A stretch of 14,817 bases of DNA. Source: DATKMS01 sp041497995. GTDB lineage: Bacteria; Desulfobacterota; Binatia; HRBIN30. The stretch lies in NCBI GenBank assembly GCA_041497995.1, contig JBGQHM010000140.1, forward strand, positions 1-14,817, read 5' to 3'. Shown piece by piece: positions 8,001-13,156 of this stretch. Both the position numbers and the translations under genes were made by a program. A model generated the notes under the pieces. The model was not told where the DNA came from, ran no database searches, and saw only the letters and a program-made list of their open reading frames with translations. Positions within the stretch are counted from its first letter, which is position 1. Each line of letters begins with the position of its first letter.

Positions 8001-8130
8001 CGCGATCGCTATCCTCGGTGGCGTGTCCCTGTCGATGGTTTTCTCGCTGATCGGCGTTCCGCTGCTCTATCTGCTGCTCGCGCGCGCTCCAACCGGGACG
8101 GCACAGGCACATGCGCATCCTGGTCGTTGA
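5056..8130 (+). CDS. RND-family efflux pump, inner-membrane proton/substrate antiporter
   Basis: Proton-driven export pump of 1024 residues, the usual RND length, with 12 expected membrane helices and two large periplasmic loops. TM1 begins near residue 12 and is followed by 'MPVSIFPEV', the usual RND opening. TM4 contains 'GIGLILDDAIVVLEN' with Asp398 and Asp399, and TM10 contains 'VGIVAKNGILLLDFAN' with Lys920. These correspond to the Asp407/Asp408/Lys940 proton relay of AcrB, an HAE-type feature. The second periplasmic loop has 'GFVPVMDEGAFVIDYWAPPG' and 'SRRTGAELG' (from Ser591), which I associate with a metal-pump-like RND branch found in many environmental bacteria. Substrate therefore remains open: metal ions, or hydrophobic compounds. 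It overlaps the adaptor gene by four bases and the regulator gene by 20, making a translationally coupled unit. No frameshift or missing key residue is seen. Confidence 0.95.
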   Translation: MTLGHLVSHNRTAILGVTGLLIMAGLWAAATMPVSIFPEVAFHRISIIVRAGNLPVEQTLTAVTQPLENALTGILGVETIRSMTTRGGVQMDLLFGWNEDMQRALQRVQAGMEETRAVLPPQTEFEARILDTSAFPIVGLAVTSRQRSLAQLSDFVIYEAAPQLRTIDGVYRVELNGARIREYALTIDPTALIQHRLDLASVETAVRNANVIAAGGQVRDGYHLALTVVHGQGSDLKSLLGVVVSEDHGIPVTLGEIAHIESSLREDFTRASANGKTAVLVGISRQPSGNAVAISDGVRQRIAVLAKAHPEFEFSLFYDQADLVHGAIASVRDSIAIGLLLAVGTIFFFMSDVRTMLVAAAVIPATVLISCIVLRMLGMSFNLMTLGGIAAGIGLILDDAIVVLENLHRHRTLGHSGDVGLIGSLGEIGRALVGSTLTPVAVLLPLGVLSGVPGAFFRPLAVSMSVALLLSLVLALSFTPALAAAVEPPHLHRARQGPGDRVAAWLARFYTRALGWMLRHAWMALVIGAAFVAVAWVAYAHVETGFVPVMDEGAFVIDYWAPPGTSLQETVRMLRQVDAILQETSEVGAFSRRTGAELGFFLTETNRGDYAVRLRGGSRRSIDAVMDEVRDQIHAQVPGLRIDFVEILQDMIGDLSGNPNPVEIKLFSSDEAVLQQTAPAVNALIAGVPGIVDNFDGVTTIGPTYRVDVDEQRANLLGLNATVVQHWLETAISGTLVGQVLEGDRAIPLRLRYPSRFRNRLGSVDDLTLVAPQGRLAPLRAIAHLDAGTPAVQHTRENRRQLLRVTARLNGRDLGSATRDVQDVLRRKLVLPPGVTLEYGGLYASQQQAFAELLTVFIASVACVAALLLVEFGSVAAVMAIVIGSSLALSGSLLSLWVTGTALNVSSVVGMIMVVGIVAKNGILLLDFANRDYAHSHDLEAALIRAGGIRLRPILMTSLAALAGLAPLALGIGAGGQMQQPLAIAILGGVSLSMVFSLIGVPLLYLLLARAPTGTAQAHAHPGR

Positions 8131-8800
8131 AGACGAGCGAACGTTGGCACGCTATCTCCAGCGCGGCCTGCAGGAGGCCGCGTGGACAGCCGACGTCTCG
8201 GGCTCGGTCGACGACGCCTGGCGCCTGCTGTTGCTCAACCCCTACGATCTGATCGTCCTCGATCTCGGCTTGCCGGACGCGGACGGGAGCGTGCTGCTGC
8301 GGCGTGTCCGAGAAGCCGGCATGGATGTTCCGGTACTCATTCTCACCGCCCGCGGCTCGGTGGACGATCGGGTGGCCGGACTCAACGCCGGTGCCGACGA
8401 TTACCTGAGCAAGCCGTTTGCGTTCGCCGAGCTGATGGCGCGGCTGCACGCGCTGCTCCGCCGCGGTCGCGAGCGCCACCCGCTGGTGCTGCAGGTCGAC
8501 GATCTGCAGCTCGACATCGTGCGACGCCAGGCGCACCGCGGTGCACTGCGCATCGAGCTGACCGCGCGTGAGTTCAGCGTGCTGGAGTTCCTCATGCGCC
8601 ACGCCGGGGAAGTGGTGACCCGCACGGCGCTTGCCGAGCACGTGTGGGGCGACCACTATGATTCGCTGTCGAATCTGATCGAGGTCTTCATCAACCGCCT
8701 GCGCAAGAAGATCGAGCCGCGGGGAGTGTCGCGTCTGCTGCATACGATTCGGGGTGCAGGGTATGTGATGCGCGAAGATGCGCCGAGGTCGGGCCCGTGA
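8111..8800 (+). CDS. OmpR/PhoB-family response regulator (CusR/CzcR-like)
   Basis: Cytoplasmic DNA-binding response regulator of 229 residues. The receiver domain (about 1-118) has the acidic pair Glu7/Asp8, phospho-acceptor Asp51 in 'LIVLDLGLPD', Thr79 and Lys101 in 'DDYLSKPFAFAELMARL'. This last stretch closely resembles the CusR/CzcR/QseB group. The winged-helix output domain (about 130-220) has 'LTAREFSVLEFLMRHAGEVV', the recognition helix region 'SNLIEVFINRLRKKIE' and the C-terminal hairpin 'LLHTIRGAGYVM'. ATG at 8111 lies inside the end of the pump gene (20-base overlap) and its own stop overlaps the kinase start. The likely role is to activate the efflux operon, including itself, when the paired kinase phosphorylates Asp51; the paired repeats at 2731-2748 are a plausible target. 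Target specificity is inferred from position only. Confidence 0.95.
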   Translation: MRILVVEDERTLARYLQRGLQEAAWTADVSGSVDDAWRLLLLNPYDLIVLDLGLPDADGSVLLRRVREAGMDVPVLILTARGSVDDRVAGLNAGADDYLSKPFAFAELMARLHALLRRGRERHPLVLQVDDLQLDIVRRQAHRGALRIELTAREFSVLEFLMRHAGEVVTRTALAEHVWGDHYDSLSNLIEVFINRLRKKIEPRGVSRLLHTIRGAGYVMREDAPRSGP

Positions 8801-10143
8801 TGCGGCGTTCGATTCGTATCCGGCTGATCGTGTGGACGTTGGCGCTCCTGCTGCCGCTGTGTGCTGCCGCCGGATGGTTGCTGATCCAAGTCTTCGGCAA
8901 CCGTCTGCTGCACGACGTAGACGTTGCCGTCCAAGAAGAGGCGGAGACCGTGGCGGAGCTGCTGGCCGCGTCGACGAACCTGGATGCGGTCACCACCCTG
9001 CTGTCGCAACTGGCCGCGGAGACGGATTGGGGACCCCGCAAGTATGTGACCGTCACGCGCGGCGGACAGCTGGTTGCCGAGGCGCCACCCGATGCACACG
9101 TGGTGCTGCAATCAGGCAAGCCGTCGTTGCGCATCGTGCGCTACGAGTCGGCCGATCGTGCGGTCGCTGTGTCGATCGGCGTCCCGGTCGGTGCGGCGCT
9201 CCACGCCCAGCAACGGTTGCGCTCGCTGCTGGCGGTCGGCCTGCCGCTGATCCTTGTGCTGGCGGGAACGATTCTGTGGCTGGTCATCGGCCGTGCTCTG
9301 CGGCCTTTGGAGCGGGCGTCGCATCAGTTGGAGCAGATCGCGGCGGAGACGCTGTCCGTCCGCATCCCAGTGGAAAATCCGGACGACGAAGTCGGGCGCA
9401 TGGTGACGGTGCTCAACCAGATGCTGGACCGCCTCGAGCACGCCGTGGCCGAGCTGCGACACTTCACGGCCGATGCGGCGCATGAGCTGCGTACGCCGCT
9501 CACCGTGCTGCGTACCGGGCTCGAGGTTGCGCTGTCGCGCGATCGGCCCGCGTCGGAGTACCGCGCCGCCTTGACGGAGGCGCTGGAGGCAACGGATCGG
9601 ATGTGCCACTTGGCTGCCGACTTGTTGACCCTGGCGCGCCTCGAAGCCGCCGGCGCGCCGCGCACGCGCGTGCCGGTCGATGTCGGCGCAATGCTCCATG
9701 AGCTCGCCGACGCGTGGGAAGGGACGACTGCGCTGGGCACCTGCACGTTAGAAGTAGAGGCGCCGCCGGACCTCTACACCGTCGGTGACCCCGGCGATCT
9801 GTACCGGCTGTTCACCAATCTCATCGAGAACGCCATTCGTCATGGCGCTGGCGGCAATGGCGCGACCGGCGGCCGTATCCTGCTCTCGGCGCACGCCACG
9901 GCGGAGGGCATCGAGGCGGCGGTCACCGACAACGGTCCAGGCATTGCGCCGACTGATCTGCCGAGGGCGCTCGATCGTTTCTACCGCGGCCAGGGGCAAT
10001 TGGCGGGCAGCCCGGGCAGCGGTTTGGGCCTGAGCATTGCCCAACAAATCGCCCGGACCCATGGCGGGCACCTCGTGGCCAGAAACCGAGATGCGGGCGG
10101 TTGCGTCGTCACGGTGAGCCTCCCGGCCGCCGCTTCCCTATAG
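8797..10143 (+). CDS. Sensor histidine kinase paired with the upstream regulator
   Basis: Inner-membrane sensor kinase of 448 residues. It has TM1 (about 10-33), a periplasmic sensor loop of roughly 110 residues (34-143), TM2 (about 144-166), and a HAMP linker (167-220). The HisKA dimerisation domain carries the phospho-acceptor His229 in 'FTADAAHELRTPLT', and the HATPase domain has an N box 'NLIENAIRHG' (Asn345), G1 'DNGPGIA' (from Asp378) and G2 'GSGLGLSIAQQIARTHGG'. All catalytic motifs are intact. Two starts are possible: GTG 8797, overlapping the regulator stop by four bases with GAGG eight bases upstream, or ATG 8800. I chose the first for its spacing. The sensor loop has no cysteines and no obvious His/Met metal cluster, so the signal cannot be read. 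It closes the efflux operon. Confidence 0.94.
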   Translation: MMRRSIRIRLIVWTLALLLPLCAAAGWLLIQVFGNRLLHDVDVAVQEEAETVAELLAASTNLDAVTTLLSQLAAETDWGPRKYVTVTRGGQLVAEAPPDAHVVLQSGKPSLRIVRYESADRAVAVSIGVPVGAALHAQQRLRSLLAVGLPLILVLAGTILWLVIGRALRPLERASHQLEQIAAETLSVRIPVENPDDEVGRMVTVLNQMLDRLEHAVAELRHFTADAAHELRTPLTVLRTGLEVALSRDRPASEYRAALTEALEATDRMCHLAADLLTLARLEAAGAPRTRVPVDVGAMLHELADAWEGTTALGTCTLEVEAPPDLYTVGDPGDLYRLFTNLIENAIRHGAGGNGATGGRILLSAHATAEGIEAAVTDNGPGIAPTDLPRALDRFYRGQGQLAGSPGSGLGLSIAQQIARTHGGHLVARNRDAGGCVVTVSLPAAASL

Positions 10144-10174
10144 GGTTTCGCCCGTAGCGGGATTTCGCTATAGA
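10136..10174 (+). promoter_or_regulatory. Palindrome over the kinase stop and weak promoter-like sequence before rpoZ
   Basis: A perfect 10-bp palindrome CCCTATAGGG (10136-10145) spans the kinase stop codon. CTATAG recurs at 10168-10173, and TTTCGC occurs at 10146-10151 and 10163-10168. TATAGA (10169-10174) could serve as a -10 for rpoZ, giving a leader of about 20 bases, but the -35 position (TTTCGC, 17-base spacer) matches consensus poorly. This is tentative. Confidence 0.25.
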
Positions 10175-10185
10175 GAAAGGCTCCA

Positions 10186-10191
10186 AAGGAG
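10186..10191 (+). promoter_or_regulatory. Shine-Dalgarno of rpoZ
   Basis: AAGGAG with seven bases before the ATG at 10199. It is an ideal site and fixes the start of the omega subunit. Confidence 0.8.
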
Positions 10192-10198
10192 ACAACGA

Positions 10199-10402
10199 AT
10201 GGCTCGCATTACCGTTGAAGATTGCCTCGAGAAGATTCCAAACCGCTTCGAGCTGGTGCTTTTGGGTGCCCGCCGAGCCAAACAACTGCTGAAAGGCGCG
10301 CGCCCGCTGGTCGAGAGCGACAACAAGGAAGTGGTCGCCGCGCTTCGCGAAATTGCTGATGGCAAGGTATCCATGCACTATCCCGAGGTGGAGGAAGAAT
10401 AA
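10199..10402 (+). CDS. rpoZ: DNA-directed RNA polymerase omega subunit
   Basis: Smallest subunit of RNA polymerase; it clamps around the beta-prime C-terminus and helps assembly and, in many proteobacteria, ppGpp response. The 67-residue product starts 'MARITVEDCLEKIPNRFELVLLGARRAKQL', aligning well with E. coli RpoZ ('[30 protein letters not shown]'), and keeps the later 'VVAALREIADGKV' segment. The acidic tail 'PEVEEE' replaces the longer C-terminal extension of the E. coli protein, which is common outside gammaproteobacteria. It has a strong ribosome site seven bases before the ATG. The neighbours usual for rpoZ in many proteobacteria (gmk upstream, spoT/relA downstream) are absent; here it sits between a sensor kinase and dnaJ. 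The identification is firm despite its size. Confidence 0.95.
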   Translation: MARITVEDCLEKIPNRFELVLLGARRAKQLLKGARPLVESDNKEVVAALREIADGKVSMHYPEVEEE

Positions 10403-10415
10403 CCAGCCCTGTGTG

Positions 10416-10484
10416 CTGAGTCCTGGGTCGGTCTCGGGATCAGCTCCCTTCGACTGGGCTCAGGGCAGGCTCAGGACTCAGGAC
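10416..10484. repeat. Dispersed-type intergenic repeat between rpoZ and dnaJ
   Basis: The 88-base gap holds overlapping repeats. CTGAGTCCTG (10416-10425) and CAGGACTCAG (10472-10481) form a perfect 10-bp inverted pair 46 bases apart. CCCTTCGACTGGGCTCAGGG (10446-10465) has complementary ends (CCCT/AGGG, then GA/TC after a two-base bulge). TCAGGAC is repeated directly at 10471-10477 and 10478-10484. On the minus strand the core reads GCCCTGAGCCCAGTCGAAGG, a form I recall as a common short interspersed repeat in environmental bacterial genomes (memory, not a search). It ends six bases before the dnaJ start. Confidence 0.6.
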
Positions 10485-10490
10485 TGACCT

Positions 10491-11612
10491 GTGGCGGCGA
10501 AGGATCTCTACACAGTTCTCGGCGTCAAACGCGGCGCCGGCGCCGACGAGATCAAGAAGGTCTACCGGAAGCTTGCGCGTCGTCATCATCCAGACGTCAA
10601 TCCCGGCAACAAAGAGGCGGAAGAGCGGTTCAAGGAAATCGCCCAGGCGTACGACGTCCTGAGCGATCCTGAGAAGCGCAAGGTCTACGACGAGTTCGGG
10701 ATCGAGGGCCTGCAGGCGGGCTTCGACGCGGCGCGTGCGCGTGCCGCCAATGAGTGGGCGGGCCGGGCTCGGTCTGGGGCTGGCACCTCCGCCCACGGCG
10801 GCTTCGGACGCTACGAGAACTTCGAAGATATCTTCGGCGACATCTTCGGCGGCGCTGGCCACCCCGGTCCACAGCCTGGGCAGGATATGGAGGCGTCGCT
10901 GGAGATCGGCTTGCTCGACGCCATCCGCGGTGTGTCGACCGAGATCAGCATTGAACGGCCAGAGGTGTGCGCGACCTGCGGCGGCTCCGGCCACGACAAG
11001 GCCGCCGAGGTCGTGTGTTCCGAGTGCAAGGGTAGTGGGCGGGTGCAGATGGGTCGCGGTCCGATGTCGTTCGAGCGTGCCTGTCCGCGCTGCGGCGGCA
11101 GCGGGCGCACGAGCACGCGCACCTGCCCAACGTGCAACGGCCGCGGCCAAACGGTGCACCGTGAGCGGCTGAACGTGCGCATACCCGCCGGAGTCGACAC
11201 CGGGTCGCGCGTGCGGGTGGCAGGGAAGGGAGCCCCCGGCCAAAATGGTGGCCCGTCCGGAGACCTGTACATCGTCGTGCGTGTGAGCCCGCATCCCCTG
11301 CTCGATCGGCGAGACAACGACTTGTACCTCGATGTTCCCGTCACGGTCGGCGAGGCCGCCTTGGGTGCGACCGTGACCGTGCCGACGCCCGATGGCGAAG
11401 TGCGCGTGAAGATTCCGCCGGGTAGCCAGAGCGGCAAGCGCCTGCGCGTCCGCGGCCATGGCGTGCCGGCGTTGAAGGGTGGTAGCCGCGGCGACCTCTA
11501 CATCCGGATCATGGTGCACGTCCCCGTCGACGGGGGCGAGAAAGTGCGCGATGCGATTCGAGAGATCGAATCGGGCTACGAGAAAGGTCTGCGCGACGGC
11601 CTGCGGTTGTAG
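10491..11612 (+). CDS. dnaJ: DnaJ co-chaperone, zinc-finger (type A / class I)
   Basis: Hsp40 co-chaperone that delivers unfolded clients to DnaK and stimulates its ATPase. The protein has 373 residues, the normal DnaJ length. The J domain is at residues 5-70 with the essential HPD at 33-35. A glycine/phenylalanine region (about 95-128) is interrupted by an alanine/arginine-rich stretch. The zinc-binding domain has all four CxxCxGxG repeats (Cys160/163, 176/179, 198/201, 212/215), and the C-terminal substrate-binding domains follow ('VRIPAGVDTGSRVRVAGKG', 'VKIPPGSQSGKRLRVRGHGVP'). GTG 10491 is the start because a TGA sits in frame at 10485 and the J domain begins at once; no Shine-Dalgarno is visible, and the upstream bases belong to the interspersed repeat. 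No dnaK or grpE is adjacent, so this may be a second DnaJ (such copies are sometimes labelled CbpA-like). The CbpM-like gene follows six bases later. Confidence 0.94.
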   Translation: MAAKDLYTVLGVKRGAGADEIKKVYRKLARRHHPDVNPGNKEAEERFKEIAQAYDVLSDPEKRKVYDEFGIEGLQAGFDAARARAANEWAGRARSGAGTSAHGGFGRYENFEDIFGDIFGGAGHPGPQPGQDMEASLEIGLLDAIRGVSTEISIERPEVCATCGGSGHDKAAEVVCSECKGSGRVQMGRGPMSFERACPRCGGSGRTSTRTCPTCNGRGQTVHRERLNVRIPAGVDTGSRVRVAGKGAPGQNGGPSGDLYIVVRVSPHPLLDRRDNDLYLDVPVTVGEAALGATVTVPTPDGEVRVKIPPGSQSGKRLRVRGHGVPALKGGSRGDLYIRIMVHVPVDGGEKVRDAIREIESGYEKGLRDGLRL

Positions 11613-11618
11613 CGTGCC

Positions 11619-11924
11619 ATGCACCGTTACTTGAAAGTCGCCGAAGTGACGGCCGAGCTGCACGTCGACACCGACTTCCTGCGCCGGCTCGAATCGGAAG
11701 AGCTGATACGCCTCAAGCCCACCCTGGAGGGCGACCTGGTGATTTCTGCGGAGGACGTCGAGCGAGTCCGGCTGGTGGTGCTGCTGACCGGCGAGCTCGA
11801 CGTCAACTTCGCCGGCGTCGAGGTGATCATGCACATGCGCGATTCGATGCTCGCCATGCAGCGGCAATTTTCCGAGATTCTCGACGCGGTGGTCGAGGAG
11901 ATGCGGCGGCACGTGCGGCGCTGA
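11619..11924 (+). CDS. CbpM/MerR-like chaperone modulator or regulator
   Basis: Protein of 101 residues with a MerR-type N-terminal fold and a helical C-terminus. In E. coli, CbpM binds the J domain of CbpA and inhibits it; other DnaJ-linked MerR proteins (HspR) repress heat-shock genes. The opening 'YLKVAEVTAELHVDTDFLRRLESEELI' is helix-turn-helix-like, but the usual MerR signature (L-R-Y-Y-E) is 'LRRLESEEL', and the wing with its Arg-x-Tyr is replaced by 'GDLVISAEDVERVR', so DNA binding may be lost. The following 'LTGELDVNFAGVEVIMHMRDSM' is typical of the CbpM/MerR_2 group, where E. coli CbpM has 'ELALDWPGIAVALTLMDDI'. The start at 11619 lies six bases after the dnaJ stop with no clear ribosome site, suggesting coupling. 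Modulator of the adjacent DnaJ is my preferred reading; transcriptional regulator is the alternative. Confidence 0.8.
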   Translation: MHRYLKVAEVTAELHVDTDFLRRLESEELIRLKPTLEGDLVISAEDVERVRLVVLLTGELDVNFAGVEVIMHMRDSMLAMQRQFSEILDAVVEEMRRHVRR

Positions 11925-11996
11925 GCGCCAGCGCAGGCTACAGCTTGCCGCCCCGGTGCAAAGCAGTTACAGGTCCTTCAGATCCCAGGTTTGTCT

Positions 11997-12974
11997 ATGG
12001 CCGACGAAATGCCCCAGGACGAGAAGCTGGAAGCTATCGCTGAGCCGCTGCCGGGTGCGGAGCCGGAAGAGGTGGTGTCGGAAGAGGTGGCGCCGCAAAG
12101 CGACGGCGGCGCGCTCGTCCGCTATGACCCGCTGCAGCGCTATCTCGCCGAGATCCGCAAGTACTCGTTGCTGTCGCGCGAAGAGGAGCACCGCCTCGCC
12201 GTCCGCTACAAGGAAGAGCACGACATCGACGCGGCGTATCGTCTGGTCACCGCCAACCTGCGCTTGGTGGTGATGATCGCACGCGACTATCAGCGCGCCT
12301 TCCGCAACCTGCTCGACCTCGTGCAAGAGGGCAACATCGGCTTGATGGAAGCGGTGAAGAATTTCGATCCCTACCGCGGCGTCCGCTTCCCCTCGTACGC
12401 CGTCTGGTGGGTGCGCGCATACATTATTCGCTACGTCATGAACAACTGGCGGATGGTGAAGCTTGGCACCACGCAGGCGCAGCGCAAGCTCTTTTTCAAT
12501 CTGCAGAAGGAAAAGGACCGTCTCGAGGCCGAGGGCTTTACGGCAGAGCCGAAGCTGCTGGCCCAACGACTGGATGTCAAAGAGTCCGAAGTGATCGAAA
12601 TGGAGCAGCGCCTCGCCGGCCGCGATCTGTCGGTAGACGCGCCGGTCGACGCGGGCGACGAAGCGAGCATGCTCGACTTCCTGCCGAGCAAGAACCCCAA
12701 CACCGAAGAGGAGGTTGCCAACGCCGAGTCGCGTGAGCTGATCTCGCGCAAGGTGAAGGAGTTCGGTGACACGCTGACCGGCAAAGACAAGGTGATCTTT
12801 GACGCACGCCTGATGGCTGAAGAGCCGCTGACGTTACAGGAGATCGGTGACCAGTACGGCATTAGCCGTGAACGTGTGCGCCAGATCGAAGAACGTATCA
12901 AGAAGAAGCTCAAGAACTATCTGCTCGCGGAGAGCCCTGATCTGAAGGACGCGGTCGTCGATATCATCCGATAG
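11997..12974 (+). CDS. rpoH: RNA polymerase heat-shock sigma factor RpoH (sigma-32)
   Basis: Alternative sigma factor that directs RNA polymerase to heat-shock promoters. The predicted protein has 325 residues from ATG 11997 (AGGT lies six bases upstream; a TTG at 11991 would add two residues). Region 1.2 begins at 'DPLQRYLAEIRKYSLLSREEE' (about residue 44) and region 2 has 'DLVQEGNIGLMEAVKNFDP' and 'VRFPSYAVWWVRAYI'. The diagnostic RpoH box is 'QRKLFFNLQKEK' at 162-173, which separates it from RpoD and RpoS. Region 4.2 is 'LTLQEIGDQYGISRERVRQIEERI'. The first 38 or so residues form an acidic, proline-containing extension absent from E. coli RpoH (284 residues). It lies 72 bases after the CbpM-like gene with no convincing promoter between, so it may share the rpoZ-dnaJ transcript. 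In E. coli the DnaK/DnaJ system inactivates RpoH, making the neighbourhood functionally sensible. Confidence 0.94.
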   Translation: MADEMPQDEKLEAIAEPLPGAEPEEVVSEEVAPQSDGGALVRYDPLQRYLAEIRKYSLLSREEEHRLAVRYKEEHDIDAAYRLVTANLRLVVMIARDYQRAFRNLLDLVQEGNIGLMEAVKNFDPYRGVRFPSYAVWWVRAYIIRYVMNNWRMVKLGTTQAQRKLFFNLQKEKDRLEAEGFTAEPKLLAQRLDVKESEVIEMEQRLAGRDLSVDAPVDAGDEASMLDFLPSKNPNTEEEVANAESRELISRKVKEFGDTLTGKDKVIFDARLMAEEPLTLQEIGDQYGISRERVRQIEERIKKKLKNYLLAESPDLKDAVVDIIR

Positions 12975-12999
12975 ATAGGCAAATTCAGATCAGCGATCC

Positions 13000-13028
13000 G
13001 CACGTGGCTGATGGCGTATGGCACGTGG
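13000..13028 (+). repeat. Two GCACGTGG copies 21 bases apart
   Basis: GCACGTGG lies at 13000-13007 and 13021-13028; each contains the palindrome CACGTG. The start-to-start distance is 21 bases, two helical turns. They lie between the rpoH stop and the promoter of the thiamine-diphosphate enzyme. They could be a dimeric operator or chance; no known binding protein is assigned. Confidence 0.35.
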
Positions 13029-13033
13029 TCGGA

Positions 13034-13064
13034 ACGCCGGTTCACAAGCTGCGGGCTGTGGCGT
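13034..13064 (+). terminator. Imperfect hairpin downstream of rpoH
   Basis: The left arm ACGCC...CACA-GC (13034-13049) can pair with GCTGTGGCGT (13055-13064) across a five-base loop, with a four-base and a one-base bulge. No T-run follows, so it is at best a weak or factor-assisted terminator. Confidence 0.2.
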
Positions 13065-13074
13065 ACGGCGGCCT

Positions 13075-13105
13075 TCCGCAATCCGAAGTCCGCAATCGGT
13101 TGCGG
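13075..13105 (+). promoter_or_regulatory. Direct and inverted repeat overlapping a -35 box (candidate operator)
   Basis: TCCGCAATC occurs at 13075-13083 and 13089-13097. The second copy overlaps a perfect hairpin, CCGCAA-TCGG-TTGCGG (13090-13105). The right arm TTGCGG is also the -35 element of the promoter proposed next, so a protein bound here would block or assist polymerase. Similar 'CCGCAATCCGAA' strings recur between genes in some environmental genomes (memory only), so a dispersed repeat is the alternative. Confidence 0.4.
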
Positions 13106-13128
13106 GGTGGTGGGGCTGACGATATAGT
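13100..13128 (+). promoter_or_regulatory. Sigma-70-type promoter for the thiamine-diphosphate enzyme
   Basis: TTGCGG (13100-13105) and TATAGT (13123-13128) are separated by the ideal 17 bases. The -10 matches five of six consensus bases and the -35 three of six. Transcription would start near 13135, about 22 bases before the ATG at 13157, which has GAGG four bases upstream. This is the best promoter-like sequence in the window and argues against starting the gene at the earlier GTG 13004. Confidence 0.5.
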
Positions 13129-13156
13129 CGCCCGGCTCCAACGATTGAGAGGACGA

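Noticed and set aside
5056..8130. Naming the pump CusA or CzcA
   Set aside because: TM4 and TM10 carry the HAE-type Asp-Asp and Lys relay, and no metal-binding methionine or histidine pattern could be confirmed, so a gene symbol would be misleading.
10406..10481. Intrinsic terminator after rpoZ
   Set aside because: The 10-bp arms are 46 bases apart, GCCCTG/CAGGGC cannot nest with them, and no T-run follows; an interspersed repeat explains the structure better.
10440..11912. 490-codon open frame on the minus strand opposite dnaJ and the CbpM-like gene
   Set aside because: It crosses two well-identified plus-strand genes and the intergenic repeat, and has no family motifs or ribosome site; it is a shadow of GC-rich codon use.
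11925..11996. Promoter directly upstream of rpoH
   Set aside because: TTGCCG at 11945-11950 is an acceptable -35, but no -10 of more than two or three matching bases lies at a suitable distance.
13004..13156. GTG 13004 as the start of the thiamine-diphosphate enzyme
   Set aside because: The extra 51 residues match nothing in the family and would be encoded by the repeats and promoter; ATG 13157 has a ribosome site and begins at the usual Pyr domain edge.
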